From NCBI GenBank assembly GCA_025965895.1, contig JAOPWC010000130.1, positions 1 through 64,000 on the forward strand: 64,000 bases of DNA, given 5' to 3'. Position 1 is the first letter of the stretch. The number at the start of each line of letters is the position of its first letter. This DNA is from Mycobacterium sp. (GTDB lineage Bacteria > Actinomycetota > Actinomycetes > Mycobacteriales > Mycobacteriaceae). The position numbers and the translations under genes were made by a program. This document shows, piece by piece, positions 1 to 8,292 of the stretch. The notes beneath the pieces are model-generated. The model was not told the origin of the DNA. It worked only from the letters and a program-made list of their open reading frames with translations, and made no database searches.

Positions 1-1167
1 CACGCAATGGGTGCGGCTGTAGATCGTCGGCATGCACTGGTTGCAGTGGGTGCACGCCGACCGCACGGTATGCCTGTCGCCGTCGGCGGCGATGCGGTTG
101 ACCAGGTCGGGCTCGGCCAGCAGTGCCCGGGCCATCGCGACGAATTGGAAGCCCTCGGCCATCGCGAGATCCATCGTCTCCCGATTGGTGATCCCACCGA
201 GCAGGATCAGCGGCATCGTCAACTCCGCGCGGAACTCGCGCGCCTGACCCAGCAGATACGCGTCACGGTACGGGTATTCGCGCAAGAACTTCGTACCCAT
301 CATCCGCACCCCCCAGCGCATCGGCGGCTTGAACGCGTTCGCGAACTCCTTCACCGGCGCATCGCCGCGGAACAGATACATCGGATTGACCAGCGAGCTG
401 CCTGCGGTGAGCTCGAGCGCGTCCAGGCCACCGTCGTCCTGCAGCCACTTCGCCGTGGTCAGCGCCTCGTCCACGCTGATGCCGCCGCGGACCCCGTCGG
501 ACATGTTGAGCTTGGCAGTCACCGCGATCTGGTCTCCCACCACCCGGCGCACGGCCATCACCACACCACGGGCCACTTTGGCGCGGTTCTGCAACGATCC
601 GCCGAATTCGTCGTCGCGGCGGTTGATCAGCGGGCTCAGAAACGCGCTACAGAAGTAGTTGTGGCCCAGGTGGATTTCGACGGCGTCGAAGCCGGCGTCG
701 ATCGCGCACCGGGCGGCGTCGGCGTGCGCGGTGATGACGGCGCGGATGTCGTCCGCGGTGGCCTTCTTGGCGAACCGCATCGCGATCGGGTTGAAGAACC
801 GCACTGGCGCCAGCGCCTTGGCCTTGTTCGACCGTGCGTCGGCCACCGGGCCGGCATGGCCGATCTGCGCACTGATCGCCGCGCCCTCGCCGTGAATGGC
901 GTCCGTGAGCCGGCGCAGCCCCGCCAGCGCGTCCGGACGCATCCAGATCTGACGGCTCTCGGTGCGCCCGCCGGGTGACACCGCGCAGTACGCGACCGTC
1001 GTCATGCCCACGCCACCGGCCGCCGGCCGGCGGTGGTATTCGATCAGCTCGTCGGTCACCAGCGCGTTCGGCGTGGCCCCTTCGAACGTGGCCGCCTTGA
1101 TGATCCTGTTCCGCAGGGTGATCGGGCCGAGCGTGGCCGGGGCGAGCACGTCGGGTGCGGCAGGCAT
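1..1167 (-). CDS. NADH:flavin oxidoreductase, old yellow enzyme family (3' end cut by window)
   Basis: This is an FMN-dependent TIM-barrel ene-reductase of the OYE / 2,4-dienoyl-CoA reductase group. The 389 visible residues are in one open frame from an ATG at 1167. The typical start (PATLGPITLRNRIIKAAT) is present, as is the substrate/FMN region with EIHLGHNYFCSAFLSP near the middle, followed by INRRDDEFGG. Just before the edge is a cysteine cluster: C372, C375 and C378 in CIHCNQC, then C388. It resembles the 4Fe-4S site of dienoyl-CoA reductases but with slightly shorter spacing. The true C-terminus, and any FAD/NAD domain, lie outside the window. The physiological substrate cannot be told. 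It is divergent from folD with only about 26 bp between the starts. Confidence 0.9.
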   Translation of the reverse strand, partial: MPAAPDVLAPATLGPITLRNRIIKAATFEGATPNALVTDELIEYHRRPAAGGVGMTTVAYCAVSPGGRTESRQIWMRPDALAGLRRLTDAIHGEGAAISAQIGHAGPVADARSNKAKALAPVRFFNPIAMRFAKKATADDIRAVITAHADAARCAIDAGFDAVEIHLGHNYFCSAFLSPLINRRDDEFGGSLQNRAKVARGVVMAVRRVVGDQIAVTAKLNMSDGVRGGISVDEALTTAKWLQDDGGLDALELTAGSSLVNPMYLFRGDAPVKEFANAFKPPMRWGVRMMGTKFLREYPYRDAYLLGQAREFRAELTMPLILLGGITNRETMDLAMAEGFQFVAMARALLAEPDLVNRIAADGDRHTVRSACTHCNQCMPTIYSRTHCV

Positions 1168-1193
1168 GTGCGCAGCCTGCCACAATGGCCTTC

Positions 1194-2045
1194 GTGAGCG
1201 CGACGGTGCTGGACGGCAAGGCCACCCGCGACGAGATCTTCGTCGACCTCACCGAGCGGGTGGCGGCGCTGACCGCGGCCGGCCGCGCCCCGGGGCTGGG
1301 CACGATCCTGGTCGGAGACGACCCCGGTTCTCAGGCCTACGTGCGCGGCAAACACGCCGACTGCGCGAAAGTCGGCATCACGTCAATCCGGCGCGACCTT
1401 CCGGCCGACATCAGCCAGGCCAAGCTTGACGACACCATCGACGAACTCAACGCGGACCCGCAGTGCACCGGCTACATCGTGCAATTGCCGCTTCCCAAGC
1501 ACCTCGACGAGAACGCCGCGCTGGAGCGCATCGACCCGGGCAAGGACGCCGATGGCCTGCACCCGACGAACCTGGGCCGGCTGGTGCTGGGTAAGACGGC
1601 GCCGCTGCCCTGCACGCCACGCGGCATCGTGCACCTGCTGCGCCGCTACGAGGTGGAGATCGCCGGGGCCCACGCCGTCATCATCGGCCGCGGGGTGACG
1701 GTGGGTCGCCCGCTCGGCCTGCTGTTGTCGCGCCGCTCCGAGAACGCGACAGTCACGTTGTGCCACACCGCAACGCGTCACCTGCCGGAGATCACCCGCC
1801 AGGCCGACATCGTCGTCGCGGCGGTCGGGGTGCCGCACATGCTGACAGCTGACATGGTCCGGCCGGGCGCCGCGGTGATCGACGTCGGCGTGACGCGCAC
1901 GGAGGCCGGCCTGGTCGGTGACGTACACCCCGACGTCTGGGAGGTCGCCGGCTATGTGTCACCCAACCCCGGCGGCGTCGGGCCGCTGACGCGCGCGTTT
2001 CTGCTCACCAACGTCGTCGAGCTTGCGGAAGCTGCGCTGACATGA
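1194..2045 (+). CDS. folD: Bifunctional methylenetetrahydrofolate dehydrogenase/cyclohydrolase FolD
   Basis: FolD interconverts 5,10-methylene-THF, 5,10-methenyl-THF and 10-formyl-THF in cytosolic one-carbon metabolism. The protein is 283 aa, the usual length. Signatures include GYIVQLPLPKHLDE, DADGLHPTNLGRL, the Rossmann segment VIIGRGVTVGRPLGLLL and the C-terminal VSPNPGGVGPLTRAFLL. I chose the GTG at 1194 because it gives an N-terminus (five residues before LDGKATRDEIF) that matches the M. tuberculosis FolD start; an in-frame ATG at 1185 is the alternative. The stop overlaps the ATG of the next gene (ATGA), so the two are translationally coupled. Confidence 0.96.
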   Translation: MSATVLDGKATRDEIFVDLTERVAALTAAGRAPGLGTILVGDDPGSQAYVRGKHADCAKVGITSIRRDLPADISQAKLDDTIDELNADPQCTGYIVQLPLPKHLDENAALERIDPGKDADGLHPTNLGRLVLGKTAPLPCTPRGIVHLLRRYEVEIAGAHAVIIGRGVTVGRPLGLLLSRRSENATVTLCHTATRHLPEITRQADIVVAAVGVPHMLTADMVRPGAAVIDVGVTRTEAGLVGDVHPDVWEVAGYVSPNPGGVGPLTRAFLLTNVVELAEAALT

Positions 2046-2335
2046 CGGTCCTCGATGGCGGGCGCACGGTGGTCAGGGCGCAGTGGCCGATTCTCGTGGT
2101 CGGCCTGATCTTCGTCGCGGCGTTCGGCCTGGTGGTCACCGACTACTGGCGCCGCGGCTCGTTGCTGCTCGGCATCGGCGTCGGTGTCGCCGCGGCGCTG
2201 CGCCTCGTTCTCTCCGAGAGCCGCGCCGGTCTGCTGGTGGTGCGGGGCCGGATCTTCGACTTCACCACGATGACGCTCGTCAGCGCGGCGGTGATTTACA
2301 TCGCCGGGACGATCGACCCGCTGGGTACGAGTTAG
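2042..2335 (+). CDS. Small integral membrane protein, DUF3017-like
   Basis: A 97-aa protein with three hydrophobic stretches (about residues 14-34, 37-60 and 73-90). It overlaps the folD stop by 4 nt. In M. tuberculosis, folD (Rv3356c) is likewise followed by a 97-aa membrane protein (Rv3355c), and this looks like its orthologue. No catalytic motif is visible and the function is unknown. The pairing with folD is conserved across mycobacteria as far as I recall, so co-expression is likely, but a role in folate metabolism is only a guess. Confidence 0.85.
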   Translation: MTVLDGGRTVVRAQWPILVVGLIFVAAFGLVVTDYWRRGSLLLGIGVGVAAALRLVLSESRAGLLVVRGRIFDFTTMTLVSAAVIYIAGTIDPLGTS

Positions 2336-2371
2336 CGCTACCCGGGCGAGGCTGCACCGGCTGGGCAGGTG

Positions 2372-3109
2372 CTAAGCGCTCAGCGTCGCACGCACGCACA
2401 CCGTCACGTATGGCAGCGCCAGACCGTTCGAATGGGCCAGTGCCGGGTGTGTTGCCAGCAGCTCGCGGACCCGGTCCAGCGTCCTCGTCCGCACCTCAGC
2501 CGGCGAGGTGATGCAGTAGCTGCGGGAGGCGACCAGGTCGATCAGCGCCTGCGGCGTCAGGTAATTCGTCCACTCCACCTGGTGGCGTTGCACGTCGGTG
2601 AACGGCGCCGGGAGCGTCACGTGGTTGCTGACCGGGTCGTGTTCCTGGCCGATGATGTTGCCCAGCTCGCGGACCCAGCCGAGCCGCTCGTCGCGAGTGT
2701 TCCAGACCAGGCCCAGCCCGCCCCCTGGTCGCAGCACCCGTGCCACCTCCGGAACCGCCCGCGTCGGTTCGACCCAGTGCCACGCCTGCGCGACGAGCAC
2801 CGCGTCGACGCTGTTGTCCGGCAACGGGATCTCCTCCGCGGTGCCCAGCAGCGCCGGCGTGTCGGGCAGCGAAGTACTCAGCACCTCGAGCATTTCCGTG
2901 ATCGGATCCACCGCCACCACGTTCAGCCCACGTTCGACCAGTCGGGTGGTCAGCTTGCCGGTGCCGGCACCGAGGTCGAGCACGTCGCGGGCACCGGCCG
3001 GCAGCAGCCAGTCGATGGCTTCCGGTGGGTACGACGGCCGTCCGCGTTCGTAGGCCGCCGCTTGCGCCCCGAACGACAGTGACCGCGGCTGCCTCACCAG
3101 GTCGGTCAC
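2372..3109 (-). CDS. Class I SAM-dependent methyltransferase
   Basis: A 245-aa methyltransferase (Methyltransf_11/25 fold). Motif I is DVLDLGAGTGKLT, followed by the acidic residue at the end of beta-2 (VVAVDPITEML) and the post-I region VLVAQAWHWVEP. The gene starts within the end of metX (ATGA-type overlap at 3106-3109), so it is the third gene of the metY-metX operon controlled by the SAM-IV riboswitch. The same gene order occurs in M. tuberculosis (Rv3340-Rv3342). The substrate is unknown. Placement under a SAM riboswitch fits a SAM consumer, but that is inference. Confidence 0.9.
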   Translation of the reverse strand: MTDLVRQPRSLSFGAQAAAYERGRPSYPPEAIDWLLPAGARDVLDLGAGTGKLTTRLVERGLNVVAVDPITEMLEVLSTSLPDTPALLGTAEEIPLPDNSVDAVLVAQAWHWVEPTRAVPEVARVLRPGGGLGLVWNTRDERLGWVRELGNIIGQEHDPVSNHVTLPAPFTDVQRHQVEWTNYLTPQALIDLVASRSYCITSPAEVRTRTLDRVRELLATHPALAHSNGLALPYVTVCVRATLSA

Positions 3110-4230
3110 TGCGCCAACTTGAGCGTCTGCCGGATCAGGTCACCCACCGCTTCCGTCTCCAACAGGAACCCGTCGTGACCGTAGACCGAATCGACCACAT
3201 TCAGCCCGGTACAGCCCGGGAGCAGGTCGGCCAACTCCTCCTGTAGCCGAAGCGGATAGAGCCGGTCCGAGGTGATGCCGCCGACTACCACCGGCACCGG
3301 ACAGCTGCACAGCGCGGCGGGCACCCCGCCACGGTTGCGCCCGACGTCGTGGCTGCTCAGCGCGTCGGTGAGCACCACATAACTGCCCGCGTCGAACCTG
3401 TCGACCAGCTTGGCCCCCTGGTGCTCGAGGTAGCTCTGCACCGCGTACCGGCCGCCGGTCAGCGGATCCTCTTCGCCCTGAGCCTGATTCGCGAACCGGC
3501 GGTCCAACTCCGGCTCGCCGCGATACGTCAGGTGCGCGAACCGGCGGGCGATGTCCATGCCGTCTGCCGGCTGCCGGCCGGTGCCGTAGTAATCGCCGCC
3601 CTGCCAGTTCGGATCCGCCCGGATCGCGGCGACCTGCGCGCTCTGCGTGCCGATCTGATCGGCCGTGGCGCGCGCGCCGACTGCCAGCACGAGGCCCGCG
3701 CGCACGGAGTCGGGATGGCTGATGATCCACTCGAGTGCACGCGCGCCGCCCATCGACCCGCCCACCACGGCAGCCACTTCGGTGATGCCGACCGCGGCGA
3801 GCGCGGCCACGTCGGCTTCCACTTGGTCACGCACCGTCACCGCGGGAAACCTTGAGCCCCAGGCTTTCCCGTCGGCAGCACAGGAGCTGGGGCCGGTCGA
3901 GCCGCGACAGCCGCCCAACACGTTCGTGGCCACCGCGCACCAGCGCTTGGTGTCGACCGGCGCGCCCGGGCCGGCTACGCCGTCCCACCAGCCCGGCGTC
4001 GGGTGGTCGCGACCGGCCGGTCCGGTGACGTGCGAGTCGCCGGTCAGCGCGTGCAACACCACCACGACGTTGTCGCGTGCCGGCGAGAGTTCACCCCAAC
4101 GCTGCACCGCGATGCGGACGTCGTCGATCACCGCCCCGCTCTCCAGCGTCAGCGGGCCGATCTCGGCTACGCCGACTTCGCCTTCGGCGGGCAGTGTCAA
4201 GGTGGGTACGTCGGAGATCGTCACGTCCAT
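3106..4230 (-). CDS. metX: Homoserine O-acetyltransferase MetX
   Basis: MetX acetylates homoserine with acetyl-CoA, the first committed step of methionine synthesis, in the cytosol. The 374-aa protein has the alpha/beta-hydrolase fold with the oxyanion region VVLHALTGDSHVTGP, the nucleophile elbow VVGGSMGGARALEW and the C-terminal catalytic histidine in VYGHDGFLLE. It follows metY by a 4-bp gap and overlaps the downstream methyltransferase. It is named metA in M. tuberculosis, but the family is MetX rather than the E. coli succinyltransferase. Expression should follow the SAM-IV riboswitch upstream of metY. Confidence 0.97.
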   Translation of the reverse strand: MDVTISDVPTLTLPAEGEVGVAEIGPLTLESGAVIDDVRIAVQRWGELSPARDNVVVVLHALTGDSHVTGPAGRDHPTPGWWDGVAGPGAPVDTKRWCAVATNVLGGCRGSTGPSSCAADGKAWGSRFPAVTVRDQVEADVAALAAVGITEVAAVVGGSMGGARALEWIISHPDSVRAGLVLAVGARATADQIGTQSAQVAAIRADPNWQGGDYYGTGRQPADGMDIARRFAHLTYRGEPELDRRFANQAQGEEDPLTGGRYAVQSYLEHQGAKLVDRFDAGSYVVLTDALSSHDVGRNRGGVPAALCSCPVPVVVGGITSDRLYPLRLQEELADLLPGCTGLNVVDSVYGHDGFLLETEAVGDLIRQTLKLAQ

Positions 4231-4234
4231 ATCC

Positions 4235-5599
4235 TCAGAACGTCGCCACGGCCTGCGGATCCGACACCTGTGACGTGGTGAACGGTTTGGCAGCGGCGAA
4301 GCCGCGCTCCAGGTCTGCGAGGATGTCGTCGATGCCCTCGATGCCGACGGCGAGCCGCACCAGCCCCGGCGTCACGCCGGTGGCCAGCTGCTCTTCCGGG
4401 CTGAGCTGCGAATGGGTGGTCGATGCCGGATGAATCACCAGCGAGCGCACGTCACCGATGTTCGCGACGTGACTGTGCAGGGTCAGCGCGTTGACGAACG
4501 CTCTACCGGCTTCTATGCCGCCGGCCAACTCGAAGGCCAGCACCGCGCCGGTTCCCTTGGGCGCCAATCTCCTTCCGAGGTCGTACCACGGCGACGACGG
4601 CAGACCGGCGTAGTTGACCGATATCACGTCGGGATGCTCGGCGAGGTATTCGGCGACGGTCTGCGCGTTCGCGACATGGCGCTCGACGCGCAAACTCAGT
4701 GTCTCCAGTCCCAGCGCGACCAGGAACGCGTTGAACGGTGCGGGCGCAGACCCGAGATCACGCAGCAATTGGACTCGGGCCTTCAGCGCGAACGCGGGCG
4801 CGCCCAGCTCGGCGAACACCACGCCGTGGTAGCTGGGGTCAGGGGTGGTGAAACCCGGGAACTTGCCGTTGGTCCAGTCGAAGGTGCCGCCGTCGACGAT
4901 CACCCCCGCGATCGCCGCGCCATGACCGCCGAGGTACTTGGTGGCCGAGTGCACGACGATGTCGGCCCCGTGCGTGATCGGCTGGATCAGATACGGGGTC
5001 GCCACGGTGTTGTCGACGATCAGCGGCACCCCCGCATCGTGCGCGACCGCGGCCACGCTCGGGATGTCCAGGATGTCGTTCTGCGGGTTGGAGATCGTCT
5101 CGCCGAAGAACGCTTTCGTGTGAGGCCGGACCGCGGCGCCCCACGACTCCAGGTCGTCCGGGTCCTCCACAAAGCTGACCTCGATGCCGAACTTGGGCAG
5201 CGAGTAGTGGAACAGGTTGTAGGTGCCGCCGTAGAGCCGTGGACTCGACACGATGTGGTCGCCACTGCTTGCGAGGTTCAGAATCGACAATGTCTCGGCC
5301 GCCTGCCCCGACGACAAGAACAGCGCCGCGACCCCGTTCTCCAGCGCGGCGATGCGCTGTTCGACCACGGCGGTGGTCGGATTGCCGATCCGGGTGTAGA
5401 TGTTGCCTTCGACCTCCAGGCCGAACAATGCCGCGGCGTGCGCGGTGTCGTTGAAGGTGTAGGACGTCGTCTGGTAAATCGGCAGTGCCCGTGCATTGGT
5501 GGCGGAGTCCGGCGTCTGCCCGACGTGGATCTGCTTGGTTTCGAACGCCCAGCGTGCTATCGGGTCGTCAAGCTCGCTGGCTGCTGGCTCCAAAGTCAT
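4235..5599 (-). CDS. metY: O-acetylhomoserine sulfhydrylase MetY (M. tuberculosis metC)
   Basis: A PLP-dependent Cys/Met-metabolism enzyme of 454 aa that makes homocysteine from O-acetylhomoserine and sulfide. Visible signatures are TSYTFNDTAHAAALF and YTRIGNPTTAVVEQRIAALE near the N-terminus, FLSSGQAAETL, and the PLP lysine in VVHSATKYLGGHG. The C-terminal region carries SLVIHPASTTHSQLSPEEQ, typical of the family. The ATG at 5599 has an AGGAGA ribosome site just upstream. It is the first gene of the methionine operon and lies about 140 nt downstream of the SAM-IV aptamer. Confidence 0.97.
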   Translation of the reverse strand: MTLEPAASELDDPIARWAFETKQIHVGQTPDSATNARALPIYQTTSYTFNDTAHAAALFGLEVEGNIYTRIGNPTTAVVEQRIAALENGVAALFLSSGQAAETLSILNLASSGDHIVSSPRLYGGTYNLFHYSLPKFGIEVSFVEDPDDLESWGAAVRPHTKAFFGETISNPQNDILDIPSVAAVAHDAGVPLIVDNTVATPYLIQPITHGADIVVHSATKYLGGHGAAIAGVIVDGGTFDWTNGKFPGFTTPDPSYHGVVFAELGAPAFALKARVQLLRDLGSAPAPFNAFLVALGLETLSLRVERHVANAQTVAEYLAEHPDVISVNYAGLPSSPWYDLGRRLAPKGTGAVLAFELAGGIEAGRAFVNALTLHSHVANIGDVRSLVIHPASTTHSQLSPEEQLATGVTPGLVRLAVGIEGIDDILADLERGFAAAKPFTTSQVSDPQAVATF

Positions 5600-6083
5600 G
5601 GATTGTTCTCCTGCGATGATGGCCGGCTGTCAGCTTCTGACGCGCCGGAAGGACTGGGGTCGGGGTTCGCAGTCAGCGACAGCTGCACATCGTGGGCCTC
5701 CGCATCAGGTTTCCCTGTCTACTCTGGGGCCCGTCATGGCGGACCCGCGCTTGCCGTGTAGCCGGTTGCGGCTACTCAACCTGGTCATCACCCGGGGCAC
5801 CCCACCGCGGTTGGAGGGTTGCCGGCCAGCAAGCCGGGGCTTGACGCTGGCGCTCATGACCGCTTAGAAGCTTATCGCACGCCGCTGACCGGTGGCCACC
5901 AGCGGTCGGAAAGGCACGGATCTGAACCGGCCGGGGTTCAAACTCTGTACTGCAAAAGCGCCTGTCAGAGTTACTGGCGGGTAGCCAAGTTGACCGCTCA
6001 TCGCGATCTCGCCCCCGGTACGCTGGCTCGCAGCACGCAATCGCCCACGGAGCAACGCCGGCGTAGGAAGGGACTCGGACTGC
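5600..6083. other. Intergenic region between divergent metY and icd
   Basis: This 484-bp gap holds the metY leader. On the minus strand the SAM-IV aptamer fills 5742-5861, and 5600-5741 is its expression platform plus the metY ribosome site. The platform shows imperfect short inverted segments near 5625-5690 but no GC-rich hairpin followed by T residues, so translational control is as plausible as attenuation. The remaining 5862-6083 must contain the promoters of both metY and icd, but no clear consensus elements were recognised. No gene is supported here. Confidence 0.7.
5742..5861 (-). promoter_or_regulatory. SAM-IV riboswitch controlling metY-metX
   Basis: Read on the minus strand, the segment begins GGTCATGAGCGCCAGC and contains CTTGCTGGCCGGCAACC, a GGTGGGGTGCCCCGGGTGA block, and a 3' hairpin GTAGCCGCAACCGGCTAC followed by GCAAGCGCGGGTCC. 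This agrees almost base for base with the SAM-IV aptamer of Mycobacterium sp. MCS used in published structural work, as I remember it. Known SAM-IV RNAs are actinobacterial and repress sulfur-assimilation genes when S-adenosylmethionine is abundant. Its position directly upstream of metY fits exactly. Confidence 0.95.
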
Positions 6084-7301
6084 ATGTCCAAGATCAAGGT
6101 TGAAGGCACGGTAGTAGATCTCGACGGCGACGAGATGACCCGCATCATCTGGAAAGCCATCAAGGAAACATTGATCTTTCCCTACCTCGACATCAACCTC
6201 GAGTACTACGACCTGGGCATCGAAAACCGAGATGCGACCGAAGACCAGGTCACCATCGATGCGGCGTATGCGATCAAGCGGCACGGCGTGGGCGTCAAGT
6301 GCGCCACGATCACGCCGGATGAGGCGCGAGTCAAGGAATTCAACCTCAAGCAGATGTGGAAATCGCCTAACGGAACGATCCGAAATATCCTGGGTGGCAC
6401 CATCTTCCGCGCGCCGATCGTGATCAACAACGTGCCCCGGCTGGTCCCCGGCTGGACCAAGCCGATCATCATCGGCCGCCATGCGTTCGGTGACCAGTAC
6501 GCCGCGACCAATTTCAAAGTTGACCGCCCCGGCACTGTGACCATCACGTTCACCCCCGAGGACGGCAGCGAGCCGATTGAGCATGAGGTCGTCCAGATCC
6601 CCGAGGACGGCGGCGTCGTGATGGGGATGTACAACTTCCGCAAGTCGATCCAGGACTTCGCCCGCGCGGCGTTCAAGTACGGGCTCAAGGAGAAGTATCC
6701 GGTCTACCTGTCGACGAAGAACACGATCCTCAAGGCCTACGACGGCATGTTCAAGGACGAGTTCCAGCGCATCTACGACGAGGAGTTCAAAGACGACTTC
6801 GAGGCGGCCGGGCTGACCTACGAGCACCGGCTGATCGATGACATGGTGGCCGCCAGCCTGAAGTGGGAGGGCGGTTACATCTGGGCCTGCAAGAACTATG
6901 ACGGCGACGTGCAGTCCGACACGGTCGCGCAGGGATACGGTTCGCTCGGGTTGATGACGTCGGTGCTCATGACACCGGACGCCAAGATCGTCGAGGCCGA
7001 AGCGGCCCACGGCACGGTGACGCGTCACTTCCGTCAGTACCAGGCGGGCAAGCCCACCTCCACCAACCCGATCGCGTCGATCTTCGCCTGGACCCGTGCG
7101 CTGGACCACCGGGGCAAGCTGGACGACACTCCCGACGTCGTCGAATTCGCGCAGACCCTCGAGCGGGTGGTGATCGACACGGTCGAGGGCGGCCAGATGA
7201 CGAAGGATCTCGCGCTGCTGATCGGCAGGGACCAGCCGTGGCTGACCACCGAGGAATTCATGGGCGCCCTCGACGACAACCTGAAGAAGGCGCTCGCCTG
7301 A
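6084..7301 (+). CDS. icd: NADP-dependent isocitrate dehydrogenase (Icd1 type)
   Basis: A TCA-cycle enzyme that oxidises isocitrate to 2-oxoglutarate with NADP. The 405-aa protein is the eukaryote-like homodimeric type: it starts MSKIKVEGTVVDLDGDEMTR and carries the substrate loop WKSPNGTIRNILGGT near residue 94. The metal-binding region CKNYDGDVQSD lies near residue 272, with the NADP-binding EAAHGTVTRHFR after it. Length and sequence match the Icd1 class (Rv3339c) rather than the larger monomeric Icd2. It is divergent from the methionine operon and is transcribed alone. It ends 4 bp from the stop of the convergent hydrolase. Confidence 0.97.
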   Translation: MSKIKVEGTVVDLDGDEMTRIIWKAIKETLIFPYLDINLEYYDLGIENRDATEDQVTIDAAYAIKRHGVGVKCATITPDEARVKEFNLKQMWKSPNGTIRNILGGTIFRAPIVINNVPRLVPGWTKPIIIGRHAFGDQYAATNFKVDRPGTVTITFTPEDGSEPIEHEVVQIPEDGGVVMGMYNFRKSIQDFARAAFKYGLKEKYPVYLSTKNTILKAYDGMFKDEFQRIYDEEFKDDFEAAGLTYEHRLIDDMVAASLKWEGGYIWACKNYDGDVQSDTVAQGYGSLGLMTSVLMTPDAKIVEAEAAHGTVTRHFRQYQAGKPTSTNPIASIFAWTRALDHRGKLDDTPDVVEFAQTLERVVIDTVEGGQMTKDLALLIGRDQPWLTTEEFMGALDDNLKKALA

Positions 7302-7305
7302 ATCG

Positions 7306-8133
7306 CTACCCCGTCTCGGCGGCGCGGCTGGCGTACTGGCTGACGAATTCGTCGATCAGTTGGGTGATCCGATCCGGCGCCTCGAACATCGGGATGTGGC
7401 CGACACCGTCGAGCCTGGTCACGACGGTGTTCTTGGGCAGATGAGTGGTGAAATGCCGGGTGAACCGCGGCGTCGGCACGACCCGGTCCTTCTCGCAGAT
7501 GACCAGGTGAGCCGGGGCGCGGGTCTTGGCCAGCTCGAGCAGCCCGGGCATCAGCAGGGATTTGAGTAGCAGCTGGTGATAGGCGGGGCAGTGCGCGACG
7601 TCGTCGATGATGTCGACGAGGTCGGTTTCGCTGAGCCCCTCGGGGGTGCCGCTGATCGGCAGATAGGCGATTTGCCTGCTGAACGGAAGCCGCAGCGTCC
7701 GCTGGCCGAGTAGCCGTGTCAACAGCCACACCGGTGCGCCGGCGACAAACTTCCCGACGATCTCGAACTTGGCCGGCGTCCATCTCGTCCAGCCCCCCGC
7801 AGGTGCGATGCCGGTGATGGTCCGCGCCCGGCCGCGGCGCTCCAGCTCGAAGGCGACCCAGCCGCCCAGCGAATTGCCGACGATATGGGCACTGCGCCAG
7901 CCGAGCGCGTCGAGCCGAGTCTCGACATGGTCGGCCAATGTGTGGGTGTCGAGGAACAACGTGCCCCTGGGGCCGCCGTTGTGCCCGACCATGGTGGGTG
8001 CGAACACCTCGTATCGGCCGGTCTGGGCCAATTTCGGAGCGACGTTCTTCCACACGTTCTGCGACATCATGAATGGGTGCAGGAGCAGGATCGGCTCCCC
8101 GGAACCCAGGTGGATGGGTTTGCGCTCGGTCAT
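7306..8133 (-). CDS. Alpha/beta hydrolase
   Basis: A 275-aa alpha/beta-hydrolase-fold protein. The oxyanion-hole region is ILLLHPFMMSQNVWKN. The nucleophile elbow is HIVGNSLGGWVAFEL (serine in GNSLGG), the acidic member lies near VICEKDRVVP, and the catalytic histidine is in LDGVGHIPMFEAPD. The start ATG at 8133 (MTERKPIHLG) was chosen because residues upstream are low-quality and include a tandem repeat. M. tuberculosis has hydrolase genes at the same place between icd1 and trpS. The substrate is unknown. Confidence 0.88.
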   Translation of the reverse strand: MTERKPIHLGSGEPILLLHPFMMSQNVWKNVAPKLAQTGRYEVFAPTMVGHNGGPRGTLFLDTHTLADHVETRLDALGWRSAHIVGNSLGGWVAFELERRGRARTITGIAPAGGWTRWTPAKFEIVGKFVAGAPVWLLTRLLGQRTLRLPFSRQIAYLPISGTPEGLSETDLVDIIDDVAHCPAYHQLLLKSLLMPGLLELAKTRAPAHLVICEKDRVVPTPRFTRHFTTHLPKNTVVTRLDGVGHIPMFEAPDRITQLIDEFVSQYASRAAETG

Positions 8134-8176
8134 GGTTCCCGACAGTACCAAAAGTGATACCGCCGGTACCGATCCG

Positions 8177-8224
8177 CTTCCTGGGCACAGGTCTTCCTGG
8201 GCATAGGTCTTCCTGGGCATAGGT
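8177..8224. repeat. Three tandem copies of a 16-bp unit
   Basis: The unit cttcctgggcataggt occurs three times back to back (8177-8192, 8193-8208, 8209-8224), with a single A/C-type change in the first copy. It lies in the divergent intergenic region between the hydrolase and the aldo/keto reductase. No role is evident; it could reflect slipped-strand duplication or a repeated binding site. Confidence 0.95.
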
Positions 8225-8292
8225 GACGGCGTTTGTCGCGTTAGGCCAAGGGGCACCCGAACAGTGAATGACCCCACGAGGAGGAATGCACC

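Noticed and set aside
5926..5965. A tRNA T-arm-like ggttcaaac between metY and icd
   Set aside because: The flanking bases do not form a T-stem, and no acceptor, D or anticodon arm could be built on either strand.
5772..7109. A 445-codon open frame on the minus strand across icd and the riboswitch
   Set aside because: It is antisense to the highly conserved isocitrate dehydrogenase and overlaps the SAM-IV aptamer. Its translation shows no family features.
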